DNA of 6,571 nucleotides. Source: Treponema sp. Lineage in GTDB: Bacteria > Spirochaetota > Spirochaetia > Treponematales > Treponemataceae. How positions within the stretch are numbered: the stretch's first letter is position 1; every line of letters starts with the position of its first letter. The notes under the pieces are model-generated. The model ran no database searches and was not told the DNA's origin. It saw only the letters and a program-made list of their open reading frames with translations. The stretch covers positions 1 through 6,571 of the forward strand of contig JAEDFX010000113.1 in assembly GCA_016297805.1 (NCBI GenBank). Reading direction: 5' to 3'. The position numbers were made by a program, and so were the translations under genes. Positions 5,524 through 6,571 of the stretch are shown piece by piece.

Positions 5524-6063
5524 TTGGCATACGTGAATAATAACAACAACAATAAGGGACAGCGAATTAACGAAATGATTCGTGTTCGTGAAGTACGCCT
5601 TATTGATGATGAGGGAAATCAGTTGGGCATTGTTGCCACACAGGAAGCTCTCAGAATGGCTAAAGACAAGGATCTTGACCTTGTTGAAGTTTCACCAAAT
5701 GCTAACCCACCGGTTTGCAAAATTCTTGATTATGGCAAATACAGATTCGAACAGGAAAAAAAGCTCCGTGATGCCAAGAAGAATCAGAAAGTATTAAAGT
5801 TGAAGGAAATCCGTATGCAGCCAAAAATTGGCTCTGGAGATTTGGATACTAAGGCCAAACATATACAGGAATTTCTTGATGAAGGCGATAAGGTTAAGGT
5901 TACAATCCGTTTCCGCGGACGTGAACTTGCCCATACCGAACTTGGTTTTGAAGTTCTGAATGAGGTGCTAAAGCGACTTACCTCGGCGTACAACATTGAA
6001 AAGCCTGCCGCAATGGACGGTAGAAACATGTCAATGACAATCTCAGCAAAAGCCGCAAAATAA
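5524..6063 (+). CDS. infC: Translation initiation factor IF-3
   Basis: Binds the 30S subunit, prevents early joining of the 50S subunit, and checks the start codon and initiator tRNA. It is 179 residues, the normal length. The N-terminal domain has NEMIRVREVRLIDDEGNQLG (residues 16-35), EALRMAKDKDLDLVEVSP (41-58) and PPVCKILDYGKYRFE (62-76), all family hallmarks. A Lys-rich linker and the C-terminal domain follow (KEIRMQPKIG near 93-102, IRFRGRELAHTELG near 128-141). An odd run of six Asn (residues 5-10) precedes the conserved part. The start codon is TTG. Rare infC start codons are known elsewhere to let IF-3 limit its own synthesis, so the same is plausible here. It is the first gene of infC-rpmI-rplT, with a 12-nt gap to rpmI. 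Confidence 0.97.
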   Translation: MAYVNNNNNNKGQRINEMIRVREVRLIDDEGNQLGIVATQEALRMAKDKDLDLVEVSPNANPPVCKILDYGKYRFEQEKKLRDAKKNQKVLKLKEIRMQPKIGSGDLDTKAKHIQEFLDEGDKVKVTIRFRGRELAHTELGFEVLNEVLKRLTSAYNIEKPAAMDGRNMSMTISAKAAK

Positions 6064-6075
6064 GAGGTTTAGAAA

Positions 6076-6276
6076 ATGCCTAAGATGAAGACAAAGAAGT
6101 CAGCAGCTAAACGTTATTCTTTAACTGGCTCTGGCAAAGTAAAACACAAGAAACAGAACCTTCGTCATATTTTGACAAAACGTTCTCCAAAAAGAAAGAG
6201 AAATCTTCGTGCTGCAGGTTATGTAGCTGAAGCAGATGCAAAGAAAATCAGAAAGCAGATGCTTCCATACGGTTAA
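6076..6276 (+). CDS. rpmI: Large-subunit ribosomal protein bL35
   Basis: A small, very basic 50S protein of 66 residues, normal for bL35. The family pattern is clear: MPKMKTKKSAAKRY at the start, TGSGKVKHKKQNLRHILTKR in the middle (residues 17-36), and KRKRNLR then KKIRKQMLPYG towards the end. AGAGG at 6063-6067 overlaps the end of the infC stop codon and lies 8 nt before the ATG. It sits between infC and rplT with 12-nt gaps on both sides, the standard operon order. Confidence 0.97.
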   Translation: MPKMKTKKSAAKRYSLTGSGKVKHKKQNLRHILTKRSPKRKRNLRAAGYVAEADAKKIRKQMLPYG

Positions 6277-6288
6277 TGAGGTGAATAA

Positions 6289-6571
6289 ATGTCAAGAGCA
6301 ATAGACGGAACAAAAAGAAAGAATCGCCGTGTAAAGATTTTGAAACTTGCTAAAGGTTTCCGTGGCGACAGAAAATCAAACTTTAAACCAGCAAAAGATG
6401 CTGTATCAAAGGCTCTCAATCATGCATATGTTGACCGCCGTGATCGTAAACACGAATTCCGCTCATTGTGGATTGCACGTATCAACGCAGCAGTTCGCGA
6501 AGAAGGAATGACATACTCACAGTTCATTAATGGAGTTAACAAAGCAGGTATTAAATTGAACCGCAAGGCTC
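6289..6571 (+). CDS. rplT: Large-subunit ribosomal protein bL20, N-terminal part (cut by right edge)
   Basis: A 50S assembly protein that binds 23S rRNA and, in several bacteria, represses its own operon by binding the leader mRNA. The first 94 of about 115-120 residues are present. The hallmarks are KILKLAKGFRGDRKSNF (near 16-32), ALNHAYVDRRDRKHEFR (near 43-59), LWIARINAAVREEGMTYSQF (near 61-80) and the beginning of the C-terminal part, NGVNKAGIKLNRK (near 82-94). GAGG (6278-6281) lies 7 nt before the ATG. It is the third gene of the operon. The reading frame is open to the window edge. Confidence 0.97.
   Translation, partial: MSRAIDGTKRKNRRVKILKLAKGFRGDRKSNFKPAKDAVSKALNHAYVDRRDRKHEFRSLWIARINAAVREEGMTYSQFINGVNKAGIKLNRKA

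Noticed and set aside
5784..6029. Open frame of 81 codons on the minus strand, antisense to infC
   Set aside because: It is a shadow of highly conserved IF-3 coding sequence.
1..6571. CRISPR array, insertion sequence, tRNA or toxin-antitoxin pair
   Set aside because: No regularly spaced repeats, transposase motifs, cloverleaf-like sequences or small paired genes were seen on either strand.

Overview
This is an ordinary chromosomal stretch from an AT-rich bacterium. The best guess is a spirochaete of the Treponema type. The reasons are the single-chain (eukaryote-like) glycyl-tRNA synthetase, a PilZ c-di-GMP receptor with a receiver-like N-terminus, A/T-ending codon use, and a standalone infC-rpmI-rplT cluster. 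The assignment is inferred from gene content and protein style, not from a marker sequence. Every gene except the two cut by the window edges is complete, and I see no frameshift, mobile element, CRISPR array, tRNA or rRNA.

Left part (1-2537), minus strand. In transcription order these are a tRNA-dihydrouridine synthase (2537-1542), a PilZ-domain protein (1480-530), and the start of glyS (325 to beyond the left edge). The 204-bp gap in front of glyS holds a chain of partly exclusive hairpins. One is terminator-like and another lies directly upstream of the Shine-Dalgarno sequence. This gap is the most interesting non-coding region in the window.

Middle part (2626-4367), plus strand. A DUF975 multi-pass membrane protein is followed, with a 1-nt stop/start overlap (TAATG), by a membrane-anchored S49 peptidase of the short SppA type, so the two look like one transcription unit. 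The promoter region at 2538-2625 is shared with the divergent dihydrouridine synthase gene, which may be read from a leaderless mRNA.

Right part (4350-6571). A THUMP-type RNA methyltransferase on the minus strand overlaps the end of sppA tail to tail by 18 nt. It is divergent from the translation operon infC-rpmI-rplT (plus strand). That operon has a very good sigma-70-like promoter (TAGACA-17-TATAAT), a roughly 60-nt leader with a hairpin abutting the Shine-Dalgarno, and a TTG start codon for IF3. Two 12-nt spacers separate its genes, and rplT runs off the right edge.

Most genes serve translation: tRNA charging (glyS), tRNA or rRNA modification (dus, THUMP methyltransferase), initiation (infC) and the 50S subunit (rpmI, rplT). 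The rest are a c-di-GMP effector and a small membrane-protein/protease pair. I found no convincing new multi-gene system. The items worth a second look are the two leader RNAs, the candidate leaderless gene and the PilZ protein's architecture.
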